Of a DNA stretch of 64,000 bases, positions 47,352-60,911 are shown piece after piece (the first letter of the stretch is position 1; each line of letters opens with the position of its first letter). Location of the stretch: NCBI GenBank assembly GCA_016801885.1, contig CM028884.1, positions 28,419,577 through 28,483,576 on the forward strand, in the 5' to 3' direction. A program made the translations under genes and the position numbers. Source of the stretch: Toxotes chatareus (lineage: Eukaryota; Chordata; Actinopteri; Toxotidae). The notes below the pieces were generated by a model. It saw nothing but the letters and a program-made list of their open reading frames with translations. It was not told the DNA's origin and did no database searches.

Positions 47352-47410
47352 GTAAAGTTCTGTGTCTGTATCTTGCACAGTTGTGGCAGTCTCACGGTGA
47401 CAAAATCTGT
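47352..47410 (-). CDS. Putative small exon, unrecognised
   Basis: The minus strand has a good acceptor (CTCTGTCTGTCTGCAG) followed by TDFVTVRLPQLCKIQTQNFT and donor-like ACAG|GTGCGT. It would leave in phase 1 and join the exon-like segment at 44,967-45,070. An upstream candidate (47,471-47,515) is separated by only about 60 bp, which is short for an intron. Low confidence. Confidence 0.2.
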
Positions 47411-48379
47411 CTGCAGACAGACAGAGAGACAGAGAGACATATGAACACCGGCCAAACTGCTCAAACCCACCTCTGTGGTAGTTCCTGCTACAGTAGGTGT
47501 GTCCAGGACCATATTCTGCCACGATGACACACACACACACAGACCCACAAGGTGAAAACAATACCAGCCACGCTGTCGCGGCTGATGATCACAGCATTAT
47601 TAATAGCATCAATTAGCAGCGACAAGGCGCCGACAGAGGGCATCAAAAAATCATCCTCTTCTCAGGCAACCATTTGTAGGGCACCTTCAAGAGCTTCATT
47701 CAACAAGAAGCTGAAGGACGCAGAAGGGACAACCAGGAAAAAGGCAACCACACGCTTGTGGGACCCAAATGTGACAGTTAAACTGGGCTAACATATTACC
47801 GTCATGTTGTGCTGTGGAGCAGCAGTGAAGCCGTCAGCTCGCTCAGGCCTAAAAAGTACCAGTCCTGCACAACTGGACAGTTCTGCCACTCTCAAAACCT
47901 CTGACTTCACAAGCAATCACAGTTTCTATAAACTGCTTTAGATGCTTAGTTGTTAAATCACTCACACTGCAGCTCTTTTCTGTGATTGCATGCTAAGATA
48001 AACCGTTTTACCTTGGAGGTTCAAAGTAGAGTCTAATGTAATAATGCAGACATCCAATCATTTCCCCCGAGCAAACAGCCTCCATTCCTCAGATGTCAGA
48101 TAAACAAGGTTCTGGTTTGATTATAAATTATGTGTATAACAATGTACTATCCAACATCCACTGGGCTCACACTCAACGCACACACACATAGACTAACGAG
48201 GTGAAAACAAAGCCAGCTATGCTGTCGCGGCTGGTAGCAAAACACTGGCACACTGTTTAACCTTGAAGTTGATTTGGTGAACTTGTTCGCTGACAGCTGC
48301 TTATTTACACATCAAGCAGAGATGGGGTGGCGTTATTATTCATTTGTAGTTGTGTTTCTGGCCATTTGAGTCTGATATC

Positions 48380-48500
48380 GACTCACTAACCATTCGCAAC
48401 CAGGAAGTGAAGCACCCGCCCAGACACGGGGATGATACACAAGCCGCACGCAGAAAGGCACCAGCCAGCCAGAGGGTTTGAACCTACGGCCTTCCCACGG
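48380..48500. repeat. Dispersed fish repeat fragment in palindrome spacer
   Basis: GCAGAAAGGCACCAGCCAGC followed by GGGTTTGAACCTACGG resembles, from memory, a repeat end frequent in teleost genomes. Confidence 0.35.
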
Positions 48501-48513
48501 ATCTACTGTAGAG

Positions 48514-48575
48514 TAGGTCTGTCACTTTCTATTAGAAATTCGAACATTTGATCTTTGGAAGAAGTGACAGCCCTA
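48514..48575. mobile_element. Minimal 62-bp hAT MITE with 8-bp target duplication
   Basis: Terminal inverted repeats of 14 bp (TAGGTCTGTCACTT and AAGTGACAGCCCTA, one mismatch) are flanked on both sides by CTGTAGAG (48,506-48,513 and 48,576-48,583). The duplication fits the hAT pattern nTnnnnAn. It lies in the spacer of the palindromic element. Confidence 0.75.
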
Positions 48576-49650
48576 CTGTAGAGTAAGTCTCTTTGGCTGC
48601 ATCCTAGCTGCTTAACGTGTCGTTTCAAAATGAGTTATTAGATTTATTAACCAAGTGTATTGTACGAGCCCGAGGAATCCTCCTCCTGACTCATTTAGCT
48701 TCCCGGGCATATGCGTCATTCACCTCCCCCTCATCACCTCCCCCAGTTGGAGTTCAAGGTTCTGTAATGCAAACTACTTTTTGCCAAATCAAATTTGAAT
48801 GGATTGGAGGGATGACAACCATTCCCAGTGAATGGATTTGCAAGGGACTTAGTTCCTTCTTGGCACACATCCCCGCTTCAAGGAGCAGCCACAAGACAGA
48901 GTGTCTATGCAGTTGCCACCGCACATCTCAGCTACCACAGTGGAAGTATCTTGTATTCCTGCAGTGTATTTCATACATAACGTGATTGGATACATCCAGT
49001 GGAGATCTGGCAGACTTGCTCCTAATCGAGTTACTTCCACATCTGGATTAAATTAACTGTGAGCCAAGTAGATGTTGGATAGTACATTGTTTTACACATA
49101 ATTTATAATCAAACCAGAACCTTGTTTATCTGACATCTGAGGAATGGAGGCTGTTTGCTCGGGGGAAATGATTGGATGTCTGCATTATTACATTAGACTC
49201 TACTTTGAACCTCCAAGGTAAAACGGTTTATCTGAGCATGCAATCATAGAAAAGAGCTGCAGTGTGAGTGATTTAACAACTCTGCATCTCAAGCAGTTTA
49301 TAGGAACTGTGATTGCTTGTGAAGTCAGAGGTCTTGAGAGTGGCAGAAATGTCCAGTTGTGCAGGACCGACACTTTTAGGCCTGAGCAAGCTGACGGCTT
49401 CACTGCTGCTCCACAGCACAACATGGCAGTAATATGTTAGCCCAGCTTAACTTAATTTAGGTCGCACAAGTGTGTGGTTGGCCCCACAGCTTTCGCCTCT
49501 TTCCTGGTTGTCCCTTCTGCATCCTTTGGGCTCTTGTTAAAAGTAGTTCTTGGCGATGCCCTACAAATGGTTGCCTGGGAAGATGATGATTTTTTGATGC
49601 CCTCTGTCGGTGCCTTGTTGCCGCTAATTGATGCTATTAATAATGCTGTG

Positions 49651-52600
49651 ATTGATTTTACCACAGAGTATTTCAACTCAGTTGAGCAATTAAAGTGAAT
49701 TAAAAAACTATTGAGAACACAAGGGGAAGCCATTAACACACAGATATCCTAATTTTTTCATCACAATAAATCTATTTATCTAACAAAAATCAGATTTCAT
49801 TCACAAAAGAACTGAAAAGATCTTATCTTATCTTATCATACACTGGAAAACTATGAAAACATAACTTAACATAATAGGCCAAACTACAAAAAAAGAAAAC
49901 GATTCTATGTATGTAAATAATCATTAATGAAAACAGTTGTTCGTTGTAGCCATATGATGCATCTTCCTCAGGTGCAGCATAACAAACTGTAATACTGGAC
50001 AAACATGAAGAAGTGTCCCTTTAAAAAAAAACATGTGCCATGCGACAAAAGTCCCTTTATAAGTTCAGTGTCCTCGTTAGCCTGTCTGAACCTGGTAATT
50101 AATGAAAATACTGAAGTAACGTTTTCACAATAGAGATGACTAAGACAGCGAGTCAGAGCAGGGATCTGGCACAAAGAAGTGTGGGAGTGAGGGACATCTC
50201 TGTATTACACCTTTAATAAAAGGAATTAAAGGCTCTTTTTCACAGATTTACACTGAGTCTCTTACATAATATTTCACTGTATAGAGACTGAACTATCACA
50301 TCTCCTCCGTGTTTGAGTGTTAAGTGTGAAAAAAAAACATTTTTACCTACAGGTTCAACATGCTCAATCAAAACACTATCACACAGAGATCATGGCTGAT
50401 ATTTGCAGTTCTGCAATGTGCTTTGAGCCATGGGACTGCAGAGAAGCTGTACTTGCTATGACAAAGACTTCTTGCTGCTGTTTCCATTTGCAAATATATG
50501 CAAATCTCGTAGACACTTTGTATTTGTGTAATTTCTGCTCAAAAGAGAAAATGTCCACTTTGTTGTATTTCGGTTTGCATTGTTTGCCCTACCTCCCTCC
50601 ACACCAGCTTGGCGTACTGAAGCGCCCACTCAGCACTAGACCACAGTGTCTGGTAGAAACATGTGTCTGGCTCACATTTCTGTGAGCCTCCCTGCCAGTT
50701 ATGCTTTCTAGGGTCACAGTCAAACAAGAGGGACGGGGCCCTCACTATCCAAGCTCACAGCGAGACAGTCTGCCCGCAGGGGAGCAGATCACACTCCTCG
50801 CATGTTTTTTTAAAATCCTGAATTAATGAGTATGCGGCAGGATTCATCATTAGGGGTTGTTTGTGTCAAGTATTTTATAATAGGAGTGATCGCTTGAGAC
50901 CAGCTGTTCCAGGAACATCTAAACGCACTTGGAAGTAAATTTCTTTCTGATTAATTCTTCACATACCAACTCCATATTTGCGATGAAACTTGGCAAGTGC
51001 TTGTCGAATCATGAAACACACATGCTTATGTATTCTACAGCAGTCAGAGGGGGAATAAAAAATAGATGACTTTTAGATCTGAGATTTCACTGAACCTCTC
51101 TGGTGGAAAGGAAGCTGTATAAAGCGTTTGGCTTCCTGATGGTGGGGACTGGCCACTTGGACTTGGACGTTAGAGTTTTGAATAAACATCACTACTAGTT
51201 ATTATACACTCAAGATGACTTTTCAAATGCATCATCACAGCCTCTAGAAACCAGCAGGCATGTGTTAATTTTAACAGCAAGAGGTAGACAAATGATTATC
51301 TTTTTGTTTTGCAGAAGGTGAATGATAAAAAAAAAACAAAAAAAAAAACAAATTTGTGAGCTCAGAAAAACTAAAGGTCTGCAGTCTTGCAGGAATAACA
51401 CAGGACCGGACTGAGCGCTACAAACGCCTGCAAAGCTGAGGTAATAATTTAGATGAGCCGCCAGAAGACAGGTCTTACTGAGCTCTTAGGAAACCATGAC
51501 GGCACCTCATCTGTCATCTGTCATCCTCCCTTCAGCCCATCTCCTGGGCCCGGCTGGAGAGCATCCTCCGTCTCTCCTTGCCCACATAGACAGACACATA
51601 TATGATGGATGAGGGGAGCGCGCACACAAGCCTCAGTCTTTCAACAGAGCATGACTCCATTTACACCTACAACGTTGCCAGTGAGCATTGTCTGGCTGGT
51701 GGATCCCAGCGTTGTCCTTATCCTGACCAGTTTTATGAACAAACGCGGACAGATGTAGGGCACGCTCGGCTCCATTCTTCGAGGACTCTAACCTTTAACG
51801 ATGGCGTTAAAATGGAAGTGGGTGCAACTGTCTCGAAGAGCCGGTGCCATTAAGAAGGAAAAACATGTATTAGCATATAAAAAATGTTTTTCCCAGAACG
51901 AGAATAAAAAAGTAAAAAAAATGAGTGAGTCACAGTGAGACCTGCATCATGGTTATCTGACTGTAATTCGTCATGAAAGTACATTAGACTGAGTGTTATA
52001 CTGTTTAATGCAGCTGAGTTTAGGCAGGTATACAGAGCTTTTGTTTGAGTGAGTAAAGTGATAAGAGTCTGTATTTTGGTACTTTATAGAATTTAAAGCT
52101 ACTTTACTTTCATGTTCTTAGCACTGTCTGTCAAGTCTGACAGACTTTCATCAAAATATATGTCATGAATCATTCCCTACTTTTTAAACAGCATTAATTA
52201 TGACAGCTGTTCTGAAGCCAAGAGATATGATGTTTTCGCTTTTTTACTTGTTCAGATTTGCTTTCAGGAAAATGTGCATTACAAAGCTCTTTTACAGTTT
52301 CTAAGATGGCACATCTGTCAGAGCCTGTTTCATATTTAATATGTTTGCCTGATTCCTCTTTTTTCGTTCCGAAACTTCACAAATAAGAGAAACTTATAAT
52401 ATGACTGCAGGTAACTCGGAGAAAAGGTGCAGAGTACTGTACTTCAGAGTACTTCTCACAGAGTACTTCTAAAACTAATTAACATAAGAAAATCAAATAA
52501 ATAAAAGTAATAATAAATTTTACCTTAAAAATAGACATTATTTAACCCTCTTTAATTAAAAATCACCATACCACTTGCTATGCCAGGTAAATTATTTCCC

Positions 52601-55600
52601 TTATGTGCAAAAGTGTCACACTCGTGCAACTATTCCTGAGGTTTGATGATTTAAAGTTAAAGAAACCAGTAGCTAAACAAGCCATAGGAGATACACAGTC
52701 CTCTCTAACACTGCACATTTGATTTAACTGATACTTTGCATGTATGATCATTTGATAATTACAGAGGGAACAAAATGGCAGCGATCCACATTTTACACAT
52801 TAGAGGCACCGCATCTCATCGCATCCTGAAATGATTTGAAAAAAAAAAAAACACCTGTCAAATCTTTGGGTTTATTCATCCATAAGCAAATAAAACACGG
52901 CTGCACTCAGACTGTATGTTCCTCAGCAGGCACTGCTGAGGAAAAACAGCATGAAGACAACAAACCACACGAACCTCATCAAAACTTTGCTACGAACACT
53001 GTAATCTGTGTCCAAATCAAAACCAAGACCGCTGTAACTCCAGTCCCTTTCATCACCCCAGGTTTCAACTGCTGCAGTTGAGCCTATCACATTTTAAAGC
53101 ATTGCATTCTCAGCGTAATTAACTGCTTCTTTATATTGTGAAACTCTGAATGGGGAACGTTAAAGGGAAAGAAAGAGTCGTTATGTTCCGAAACCTGCAT
53201 TTGCAAGCTGCGCCATCATTGTGAATCAGCATCACTTAATTTTTTTAAGGATTCGTCAGCCAATGAGATTGTGAACCACCGGGTTAACATAATAAATATA
53301 AATGTACAAACGACACTGCTATTGTTGAATGAATGTATCAGTGTTGTGAAATAAATAATTAGAATCCGTGAGTAAATAAATTACTGATACGCAGCCTTGA
53401 GTGAGACTAAATCAGAACGCAGTTGGCTCACTTCCAAGACAACAGTTCAATATTAGATGGAGATTATGACTTAGAGGACACCTCCACAGCCATAAACATG
53501 TTCATATTAAATCTGTTGTCAGTGAGTTTGTGCTGCTGATTTTGGCAAGTGTGAGGCAAGTGTAATGTGCTGTGACGTGAATAAGGAATGTCAGGTGGTG
53601 CTGTTATGTAATGTTGATTCTCCAAGTGTTTTCACAAAGCACTGTGCTGTATGTGCTTATGAAAAAAAAAAAAACTTATTTACCGATGTGAATCATTTCA
53701 GTGTAACAGCTGAGGCATGAAAGGGTGCAATAAAAGCTATGAAAACAAACTGTACTTTTACTTGTGGATGTGCAGAGTTTCAGTAATGTACAGTTCTATG
53801 TACGCAAAATGTGTCAGTAGATTGCAATAACCTGACTGCTTAGGTCCTCAGAGTTAATGTGTGTACACTAAACTTCCTCCCTCTTCATCTCCCACCTTTA
53901 ATATGATATCATAATCCATCCCATGCTCTCTAATAACCCATTATGCATATTTGTGTTACCTCCTGAGTGAGTTAAACTAACACTCCCACATTGCCTTTAT
54001 CAGTCTGAAGCTGGAGGGCCACGGTTATTTAATTTGAAGATCTGCCTTTTTCTCTATTCGTGTCAGGGACGCACGGAGGTTAGCTCTAAAGAGATCCGGG
54101 GTTCTAACCTGTTTGTCTCGCACAACACAGACTCCAGTGGTTACATAAACTCATAAAAAAAAACACAAATCTGTGAAAATTAACAGGACCATATTTAAAA
54201 CAACGGCGATTCCTGAAAATTATACTATGTCATTTTCTTACCACAGATTTGATCTATTTCTTGTGCAATTATGCTTTTGTTTTTTGTTTTTTTTACTATT
54301 GCTTCCATGGTTATTCAGATATTTATTTCTTTACTGTTTTTTTATTTATTTATTTATTTTTTGCTGATCCTGCTCCTATCGATTGGCTGCACTCTGTTGC
54401 AGCTGAGAGGGATGGGTAGGTGGTACGTGGGCGTTTTATGATCCGTCCTCATCCTCTTTCCATCCTGTAAAGTGCTTAACGACAATCAATCTTAACTCCC
54501 CTCCTTAGGAGATAACGTCGACCATGAGGTTGGTATTGATTTGTGAAGAGGCCTCCAGGTGGTCTTTAGTCATTCCACAAACCTCACCTACCCGCCGACA
54601 GAGAAAAACACTGATTTAGAAGAAATCGAGTATCAGTGATAAATTGAGCATGCTAGCATTGATAGTAACATATCAGCAATAAGGAGTGCATATCTGATAA
54701 CCCAGGAGACATAGCCTCTATTAATTAAATTAGTTGGCTGGTGAATGGGGCAGTTAGATTAGTTGGTTGCATAATGAATTGTGCTGCCTGTGTGATTGTC
54801 ACATAGATTTATGCCCCAGTCACCATTTGTAGGTGAGTATATCCTTCTTCTGACATCTGAACTGGGCTCCTGTATGGCTGCTCAGTTTGGATTATGGCAC
54901 AAAAGACCGTAACATCAGATCTCGTGTATTGATTAAGACAACCACCTGATCATATCTGTCACCCATCAGCCATTTCATAGGATTTCAGAGTAGAGAAAAT
55001 GGCCTTGTTAAGGTGACAATTTTATCGTCAAGACAACCTGAGTGTGCCAACTAGTCCCAGATTACATTTTTTTTTTCTTTAAACATTGATTTTGAATATA
55101 AATGTGTCTGGCATTCAGAACGATTTCTGCTGACAGATAAGATTCAAAATTTAGCACGAGTACTGAGAGATCAATGTTGCAGAAGACCGGCTTGGCTTGT
55201 AAGAGCCAATCCTACAAATGGAAGGTCACTGCTTCGGTCCTTTATGACACCCACTGTCCATTCTAATTAAGAAGGACATTGAACTGCCACAGCAAGAGCT
55301 CCACCAGGATCATAACCTGCTGCTTGAGTTTCAAAGTGATAAATGCACACGTACGTCTGTCTCTGATGAATGTGGAGACGAGCAATTTTCTCTTTACGCT
55401 TCGGTGATATTAGGATTTTCTAAACCGTGAATTGAAAAAAAAAAAATAGATCTACCAACCTTACATACACACAAACGGTATCAGACGTGCTGATCTTTTT
55501 ACTCAGCTGCTATTCTTTTTCATTCCAAATAATTTTAAGTCTTGAGGGCACTTCCCAGCGTAAGGATGTTTTATGCATGGGACTCGGGGACTGCATCCTA

Positions 55601-57250
55601 CAGATCACGTATGACAGTATGCATGCAATGAGCTGATTTGGTCATTTCTCCATGCTGTATGAGCTGAACTCACAGGGAAATGTCATAACTCAGTGGGGTT
55701 CTGGTTTGTTTTATTGTGACATGCTATAGCGTTTATGACAAAATAAGAGGACACACTAAATTACCCTTAACTGCTGTCCCGGTGCACTCTTCAGCACCTA
55801 AAGCATTTACATTAATCACCGTCCTCTGAGTCTTTCTGAGCCGCACTGTACGTTCATGTGAGGCGCTAAAACTGTCGAGAAAGTTGCAGATTAAAGATAT
55901 AACACCCCGACCAATTTTAGAAGCCTCTCTCTGTCTTCATGTTTATGCTAATAAGCCTCATTATCATGCTTTATAGAAATCTGGGCCCGTGGAGGAAGTC
56001 ACATGACCAGGACTTGGTACACTCTTTTGGAGGTCATTCAAATTCAATGGGGACTTGGTGTAATTAATCAAAATAATGTATTCTGGGGAAACAAAGCCTG
56101 CTGGACAGTGGTGTTGAACAATGATGGGAGCAGGGAGCGTATTTGACCATATGCCAACATATCCATATTGGTATGGAGTAGTTGTCTGTAGTTTTGCATA
56201 ACTCTTCATTGTTTGTTCCTAAAATAAAAGGGCTAAGACATCATTTGTTTTAATCCTCACATTTTTCTTTCATGCTCCTTCTTTTGCAAATGTGTCACAA
56301 AAATCAGAGGAGTTTGCATAATTGGCCTGTAGCTACTACTGAAAAATTTGTCTCTGAATTACACCTTTGCAACGACATCATTAGTTTAAAAAACGTATGT
56401 GCTTTAAAAAAAAAAAACTAACAAATAGAAGCTGTTAAGTCTTGATTTACGGATATAATTTTCATTCTGGTTTCCACTTGTCTTTGCTACAAATTAGCTG
56501 AGCGCACAAAACAAATATATAAGCAGTTTTTTTTTCCACATCGGTCACAACAGCCCTTCCAGAAATTTGATTTTTTTTTTTTTTTTGACCAAGCAGACAA
56601 ATGATTCTCTTTGATCTACATACAAATTAGAGCATTTTGGAGCTTTCATCACTCTGACTGACTGCACACTAACGTCACACAGTTTTATTTTGATTCTAAT
56701 GAAAAACAAAAGATTGTAAAAGATTCTTTTTAACCTTTCTCACAGTTGTTTGGTTTCACATGAAAACAGGGAGTGGTGTCGTTGCTCCCAGAAGCCTCTG
56801 ACAATGGCATCTTTCTATTCACTTCAGCGTGGAAACATTTTCTAGCCTTTGCAGTCTTTTCACCAGCTGAGTTATTTTTCTCTTTAATCCACAAAGGGGC
56901 TTTAGTGTAATATGCATACACAAAAATGCCACTTCAATTATCTGGAACTGCTGTAATGAGAGGAAACACGGTCCATTAAGGTTCATCCTCCTACGCAGCT
57001 CACTGTGATCACTGAATACTAACAAAATAAAATGAAATAAAAAATAAAAATACAAAATAAATTGCAATGCTGCGGGAGCTTCTCTGGGGTAGGGGTGGGG
57101 CTCTGGGGTTCTACTGGGCACTAACACTAACATATCAGAGCAGTCAGATGTCCCCTGCTCTTGCACACTAGCCTTAAGATACAGACAAGTGACAAATTAA
57201 AGTAAAACCCTGAATAAATGAGTGAAGAAGCATTTTGAATACAGATGCTT
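49651..57250. other. Largely non-genic region
   Basis: AT-rich, with short poly-A/T runs and ATTT repeats near 54,340-54,360. One exon-like minus segment (50,593-50,691) and one unrecognised plus frame (51,602-51,853) are discussed separately. No RNA gene was seen. Confidence 0.5.
50593..50691 (-). CDS. Putative exon, unrecognised gene
   Basis: The 99-nt minus-strand open segment lies between acceptor-like ACTGGCAG and donor-like GGGAG|GTAGGG, phase 0 on both sides. It reads GGSQKCEPDTCFYQTLWSSA then EWALQYAKLVWRE. The Trp- and aromatic-rich composition looks coding, but the polypyrimidine tract is weak and no homologue is recognised. Confidence 0.25.
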
Positions 57251-57254
57251 CCAT

Positions 57255-57600
57255 GCAGGGCACGAGGGAACTGAAAGGTTTTATGAGTATAAAAATGATT
57301 TGAATCAAATTATATAGCCTTCACAGTCACCAGATCTCAACCAAAACAAACACATATGGGAGATTTTGGACTGATGTGTCAGACAGCACCTTCCACAAAT
57401 ACCATAAAAAAAAACACCACAAGAGGGAATGTGCTTTGGAAAAAGGATGCTCCGTCTCTGCAGAGTTCAGAGCAGACGGCGCCATGGACAACTGAAGATA
57501 TTCTGCAGGCTTGTGGCGAAAAAAAAAAAAAACCCTTACTGAATCACTTTATGTTATTTTCTCCCTTTATTAAGCACGTCTTGAATGAAATCAAGGCAAT
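57255..57600 (+). mobile_element. Tc1/mariner-like transposase relic (C-terminal end)
   Basis: CACAGTCACCAGATCTCAAC, then TATGGGAGATTTTGGACTGA, then a CTTACTGAATCACTTTATGT end closely follow the 3' part of the Tc1-like transposase copies common in fish. It translates SPDLN...IWEILD, then is broken by a stop and an internal poly-A. Only the last third of the gene is present and it is dead. Confidence 0.75.
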
Positions 57601-60574
57601 TCCCACAGATTTTGTTTAAAAAGTCTGGCGACCATTGTGTTTGTAGTAAAGGATAATTCTGTGCTAAAAAGGAGGATCCAAGTGCATTTGAGCTTATCAC
57701 ATTCATTTCGTCCAAAGCGATGTACATTTTGTTCCATACATACACACAAGTCTTGCTCAAGGTCACTTGCATATATAGTGAGGAGGAGGCAGGGAATGAA
57801 CCACTTAACCTGCCCCAGCAGCAGAATGTAACCAAGCACATGCTGTCTAAGGTAACAGCCAGGATAGAAAACAGACTACCCTCTATGTAGTTTTATAGAA
57901 TTTCTACGGTAACTCTGCGGCGCCCTGGTCTGAGCCACAAGAATATGCATTAGGCCTACTTAACAAACGCCTTCGGTGCTCTAGATCCCTTTCCATTTTG
58001 GGTGAAGATAGAAGGTTGGTGCGTTCAGGGGCAGGTGGGACAGATATTTCTCCACAAATGAAACAGGGCAGAGTGAATCGTCAGGCTGTTCATATATTAA
58101 TACCTTTGTGGTCTCTTTATTCTACTTATTCTTCTCTTTTAAATGTCTCCATTTTGTAGCAGTTTGTGAGCCGGCTGACTTTTTTTTTTTTCCCCAGCTC
58201 GCACATGGAGCTGTACTGAGCTGTGTAAAGGAATTAGATGTCATCATACGGTTATCATATCACGGCTAACAGCCAGTCACATTGCTTGATTTGAGCTATC
58301 CATTTTATAATCTCTCATAATCTTTAAAGTTAACAACTGTGTCAGAAAATCTCATCAGACTATGGTGACTGGGCCTCAAAGAGAGGATCAGGACCTCTGC
58401 TACCATTTCACCGTGCACTTCTGAGAGCAGGTGGCATCTCCTGTCTGTTGGGATAGAGGTACTACATGCACTACTTGATGCTAATAATGCAGTCCCTCAA
58501 CCTGTCTTCAATGGAATTTAGGCCAAACGTGACAGGAATACTTGCCTCTTCAAAGCCATGCAGTCAGTTGCAGAGATAGTCTCTCGTTCGTCGACTGCTG
58601 TGATGGGGATGTGAGGAGTCAAGCACACTCAGCCTTTGCTCTCTGCGTGGGCTTCATCTTCTGGATATCTGTCTCTTTGGGGGCGGCCATTTTAATATTC
58701 AAACCAAGCAGAGAGAACAAGTGCAGAGGGACAGCGGCCATTTGAATAATTGAAGAGGCTCCGTGGTGCTAGAGGATCCTCTCTCTCTTTCTCTCTCCAA
58801 CATATTTTCCCTTCCATCTTTTTTTTCCAGGCTTTTTTTTTTTTTACTCAGCTTCTTGAAGTTTGTCCCAGAAAGCAGTCTGGGACGTGTGCTACCACAG
58901 CAGCCGATCCAACGATCTCAACAGGCTGATGGAAGAAGATGGAAACGAAGGAAGATGGGAAAGAAATGTCTCACAGAGAGAAAGAAATATAGAGGCCAAC
59001 TCAGTTTCGACAGAAAAGTGGCTACGGACCAAAACGTGTGAAGAAAAAAAAATCAACTAAAGCCATCTCTGCCCATAATTTGTTCAACACTTTTATATAG
59101 CTTTCCCCATCTGTGGGCTTCAATTTGTTTGACAGAATTTAAAGCCGCGGATGTCTAAATAAATCAAAGACAGAATGAAGCATAAAACCATTTTAACTTT
59201 TCAATATTCATTCTCATTTTCAGTTCAAGGAGCAAATTCAAATCCATCTGACTGCATCTGCACTTTGAAGACCAAAGTGAAGGTGGGCGCACAGCTTGAT
59301 GTATTTTGAAGTATTTAAGCGTTTTGTTTGTCTGAATAAAGGCTGAAAGTAAATGTCTTCCTGTTTGTCCACCTGTCTGTCTGCAGAATCTATCAAACTG
59401 CATTCGAAAATGAAATGAATCCTGACAACAATGTTCACGTTTGATGGAATCCCTTAGAAAAATGTATAGGGGCACAAGCGTGAGCAAAACTATTTCCAAC
59501 TTTGCATTTTGAATAGAAAATATTAGTAATAGAGGCTGTCAAGCTGTCAAATACACCTCAAACTCTTTGTGTTGATTTACCACCCAGAAGTCATTTGTGG
59601 GCTGGAAATCCTTGACACTGACATGGAGTATTACTGTTGTATGAATTCAAATAGGGCTAAATAAGACATACAGTGTATTTATATTGTCCTTGTATGAAAA
59701 AACATTGTAATGAGGAAGTATATTGTTGAAGCAGCATGTGGTTGACATTGATTTGATTGTGCAGATCTGCTGAGGCTTTCGTCCACAGCAGCACAGGGTG
59801 TGCACCCCTCCCCTTGTTCCCTGCGTTTTTATTTTTAATTTTTCTGCTCAGGAGATCTCGAGGTATTAAAATTCATATTTCATCAAAGCATGACTAAAAT
59901 GCTGATAACAGAAAATATATCAAATGCATCTCTAGTGTTTGTAGTGGAGACTGTGAATGTCTCCTACAGTTGCGTAACTATTACCACATAAAAATTTACA
60001 TTGAAGTAAAGTCCAATTATGTCTCAGTATAGGTAACGAGAAGCCCACAAAGGTCCAGCTTTGTGAACCTGGATCTGACTTTATTTGAAGTAATGAAAAT
60101 TCTCTGAGATGAGATTTCCACTGATTTAGCTTCTTGGACCAGGATTACACTGTATTTAATCCGTGTGAAATTGGCTTGTGTTTTGACAAGCTACCCTTTT
60201 AGTTTTGCATAAAGCGGGACCGTTCTGACTTCCACAGATGTCGAGAAAGAACTAAATTGAGAGTGTTTTCAGTTTAAGATACTGAAGTTGGATAAATGTT
60301 AACTGATTAAAAAGGGGAGTTAAGAACTTGTGAACCATGTGTCAGATTTTGTTCTGTCCAAAAAAGTTAAAACCGTTTTACTCGTTTTGCAGAGTCGGTG
60401 TAAATCAGTGTGTTTTACTGTACTCGCTGACACATGCTGTGTTTAAAAGAACATTTAGATGACAAATAGAAACACAAGGACAGAGTTTAGCTTTAGCTCT
60501 TAGATTGAGCCTCTGACTTGGATCCAGTCAAAAATCATTTATTTCTCATGATCCTCCTACTCACACTTTGTCAT

Positions 60575-60760
60575 GTATGTTGGCCTGTCGGTCCACCACT
60601 TAGGTCCACATTAAAATATCTAAAACTACTGGATGGATTCTCATCTAGCCCTGCGCCAACAGTCATGATGACTCTTACTGACTTTAGTAATCCCCTGACT
60701 TCTCATCTAGCACCATCATCAGGTCAAAACTTCAAATTTTCTTCCAGTGATTTGTTTTAT
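60575..60760 (-). repeat. Dispersed percomorph repeat, inverted
   Basis: GTCGGTCCACCACTTAGGTC, AAAACTACTGGATGGATTC and CATCATCAGGTCAAAACTTC are the reverse-strand form of the family at 15,535-15,680. Confidence 0.55.
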
Positions 60761-60911
60761 CTTTACAGTGTGTTTGTCTTTACGAGGAACATTACAGCCT
60801 CGCAGAGCCATAATACTGACGCTGTAGATTCCTGTCTTGTTTAAGCAGAAATACCCACATGTTCTGGCTTGTGTGAATATTTTCTGGTTTTCTAAAATCC
60901 AAGAGAATATC

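Larger units (their letters stand above)
47590..49650. mobile_element. 2.1-kb palindromic (long-inverted-repeat) element
   Basis: The left arm at about 47,590-48,171 is the reverse complement of the right arm at about 49,058-49,650, with roughly nine bases in ten identical by eye. The spacer is about 0.9 kb. Both arms keep a similar open frame (ALLIASISSDKAPTEGIKKS and ALLIASISGNKAPTEGIKKS). A 60-bp segment next to the left arm (47,527-47,587) recurs as a direct repeat at 48,176-48,237. No transposase was recognised. It could be a foldback transposon or an inverted duplication of a dispersed repeat. Confidence 0.75.

Noticed and set aside
50317..50685. 122-residue plus-strand frame
   Set aside because: Cys/Leu-rich and unstructured. 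The opposite strand gives a more exon-like reading.
55185..55320. tRNA-derived SINE suggested by GGTCACTGCTTCGGTCC
   Set aside because: Only a weak B-box resemblance; no A box, tail or duplicated target site was found.
57356..57619. 87-residue plus-strand frame
   Set aside because: It is an out-of-frame reading of the Tc1-like transposase relic.
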